DNA of 5,626 nt, taken from contig SCTD01000284.1 in the NCBI GenBank assembly GCA_004299215.1, forward strand, positions 1 through 5,626. The letters are read 5' to 3'. Positions 5,138 to 5,626 of this stretch are shown in pieces. How positions within the stretch are numbered: position 1 is the first letter of the stretch; each line of letters starts with the position of its first letter. The DNA comes from Frankiales bacterium. Its GTDB lineage: Bacteria > Actinomycetota > Actinomycetes > Mycobacteriales > SCTD01. Below the pieces are notes generated by a model. That model was given only the letters and a program-made list of their open reading frames with translations. It was not told the origin of the DNA and did no database searches. Position numbers and translations under genes: made by a program.

Positions 5138-5626
5138 TCAGGCGTCGACGGGTGCGCTCGCCGGGTGCCAGTGGCGGGGGTCGTCGAGGTCGAGGGTCCA
5201 GGTGAGGTCGTTGCGCAGGATGCGCTCGGCGAGCCGGTCGTGGTCGTCGGCGGGCTCGATGTCCTGCGGGGTGGTCCAGGGGCCGGGGTCGTCGGGGAGC
5301 AGGTCGAGGTGGACGAGCTCGTCGTCGAGCTCGTCGGGGCTGAGCTGGTCCCAGGGGTGCGGGCTCGGGATCGGCGCCGGGGGTCGCAGGGCGGGTTGCG
5401 GTGGCTGGTGCGGGCTCGGCGACCACCAGCGTCGGCCGGTGAGGTCGGTCCAGGTGACGACGGCGTCGGTGCCGCGGGTCTTGGTCCAGCCGAGCTGCTT
5501 GACCCGGTGGTGCCGTCGGCAGCACGGGCCGAGGTTGCAGGCGCAGGTCGGGCCGCCGTTGTCGTCGCCGGTCCAGGCCTGGTCGTGCTCGGCGTCGCAG
5601 CGGACGGCTGTGGCGCCGCAGCCGGG
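5138..5626 (-). CDS. HNH endonuclease, 13E12/DUF222 type, C-terminal part (start beyond window)
   Basis: Only the last 162 residues lie in the window; the open frame runs to the right edge, where the N-terminal DUF222 domain would be expected. The HNH core opens with PGCGATAVRCDAEHD (1-15 of the fragment), continues through GGPTCACNL (24-32) and ends in CCRRHHRVKQLGW (35-47). The likely metal-binding and catalytic residues are H14, N31 and H39 or H40. The following WTDLTGRRWWSPSP (59-72) is the usual strand after the HNH in this family. A tail of about 90 residues, first proline-rich and then very acidic (DELDDEL, DLLPDDP), ends at TGA 5140-5138. The extra cysteines at 28, 30, 35 and 36 are more than usual. 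The family is multicopy in many actinomycetes and its biological role is uncertain. Whether this copy is complete cannot be judged here. Confidence 0.88.
   Translation of the reverse strand, partial: PGCGATAVRCDAEHDQAWTGDDNGGPTCACNLGPCCRRHHRVKQLGWTKTRGTDAVVTWTDLTGRRWWSPSPHQPPQPALRPPAPIPSPHPWDQLSPDELDDELVHLDLLPDDPGPWTTPQDIEPADDHDRLAERILRNDLTWTLDLDDPRHWHPASAPVDA

Noticed and set aside
3964..5205. 413-codon plus-strand open frame opposite the transporter
   Set aside because: Its composition is dominated by R, Q, D, G and E, with no domain; the minus-strand frame encodes a clear 12-helix transporter.
5312..5335. Two adjacent palindromes centred on GAGCTC, including a perfect 12-bp one
   Set aside because: They are explained by the repeated codons of the DELDDEL stretch in the HNH protein tail.
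5091..5525. 144-codon minus-strand open frame at the right end
   Set aside because: It is out of frame with the HNH motif; the true coding frame is the one without a start in the window (5138-5626).

Overview
The window is dense, very GC-rich chromosomal DNA. Third-position G/C bias, GTG/TTG/CTG start candidates, a 13E12-type HNH nuclease and a DGPF/ECF42 sigma-factor pair all point to a high-GC actinomycete. The genus cannot be fixed from the sequence. There are seven protein genes, one cut by the right edge. I see no rRNA, tRNA, CRISPR array or complete insertion sequence.

Layout. (1) 11-1593, minus strand: a two-gene unit of a fold-type I PLP aminotransferase followed by a GNAT acetyltransferase, whose GTG start overlaps the aminotransferase stop by 4 nt. 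(2) 1594-1647: a short divergent intergenic region with the most AT-rich patch of the window. (3) 1648-2199, plus strand: a small phage-type recombination endonuclease VII (HNH/treble-clef) gene, lower in GC than its neighbours and carrying a rare TTA codon. (4) 2239-3776, plus strand: a DGPF/YCII-type protein and an ECF42-type sigma factor with a long C-terminal extension. The two overlap by 4 nt if the sigma factor starts at a CTG codon. A candidate ECF42 promoter for this pair lies inside the last codons of the endonuclease gene. (5) 3774-3837: a perfect 12-bp inverted repeat whose arms supply the stop codons of the two convergent genes. (6) 3835-5094, minus strand: a 12-helix major facilitator transporter. 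(7) 5138-5626, minus strand: the C-terminal part of a DUF222/13E12-type HNH endonuclease that continues beyond the window.

How the parts work together. The best-supported functional unit is the DGPF-sigma pair. In the ECF42 family no anti-sigma factor is used, the C-terminal extension is thought to control activity, and the sigma factor drives the neighbouring DGPF gene. The aminotransferase and acetyltransferase look co-translated, but no shared pathway can be read from sequence. The two HNH-type genes belong to different families and look like accessory, mobile-type genes beside housekeeping or regulatory genes.

No wholly new system is evident. The most unusual points are the phage-like nuclease abutting and overlapping the predicted sigma-factor promoter, the probable CTG start, and the shared-stop inverted repeat.
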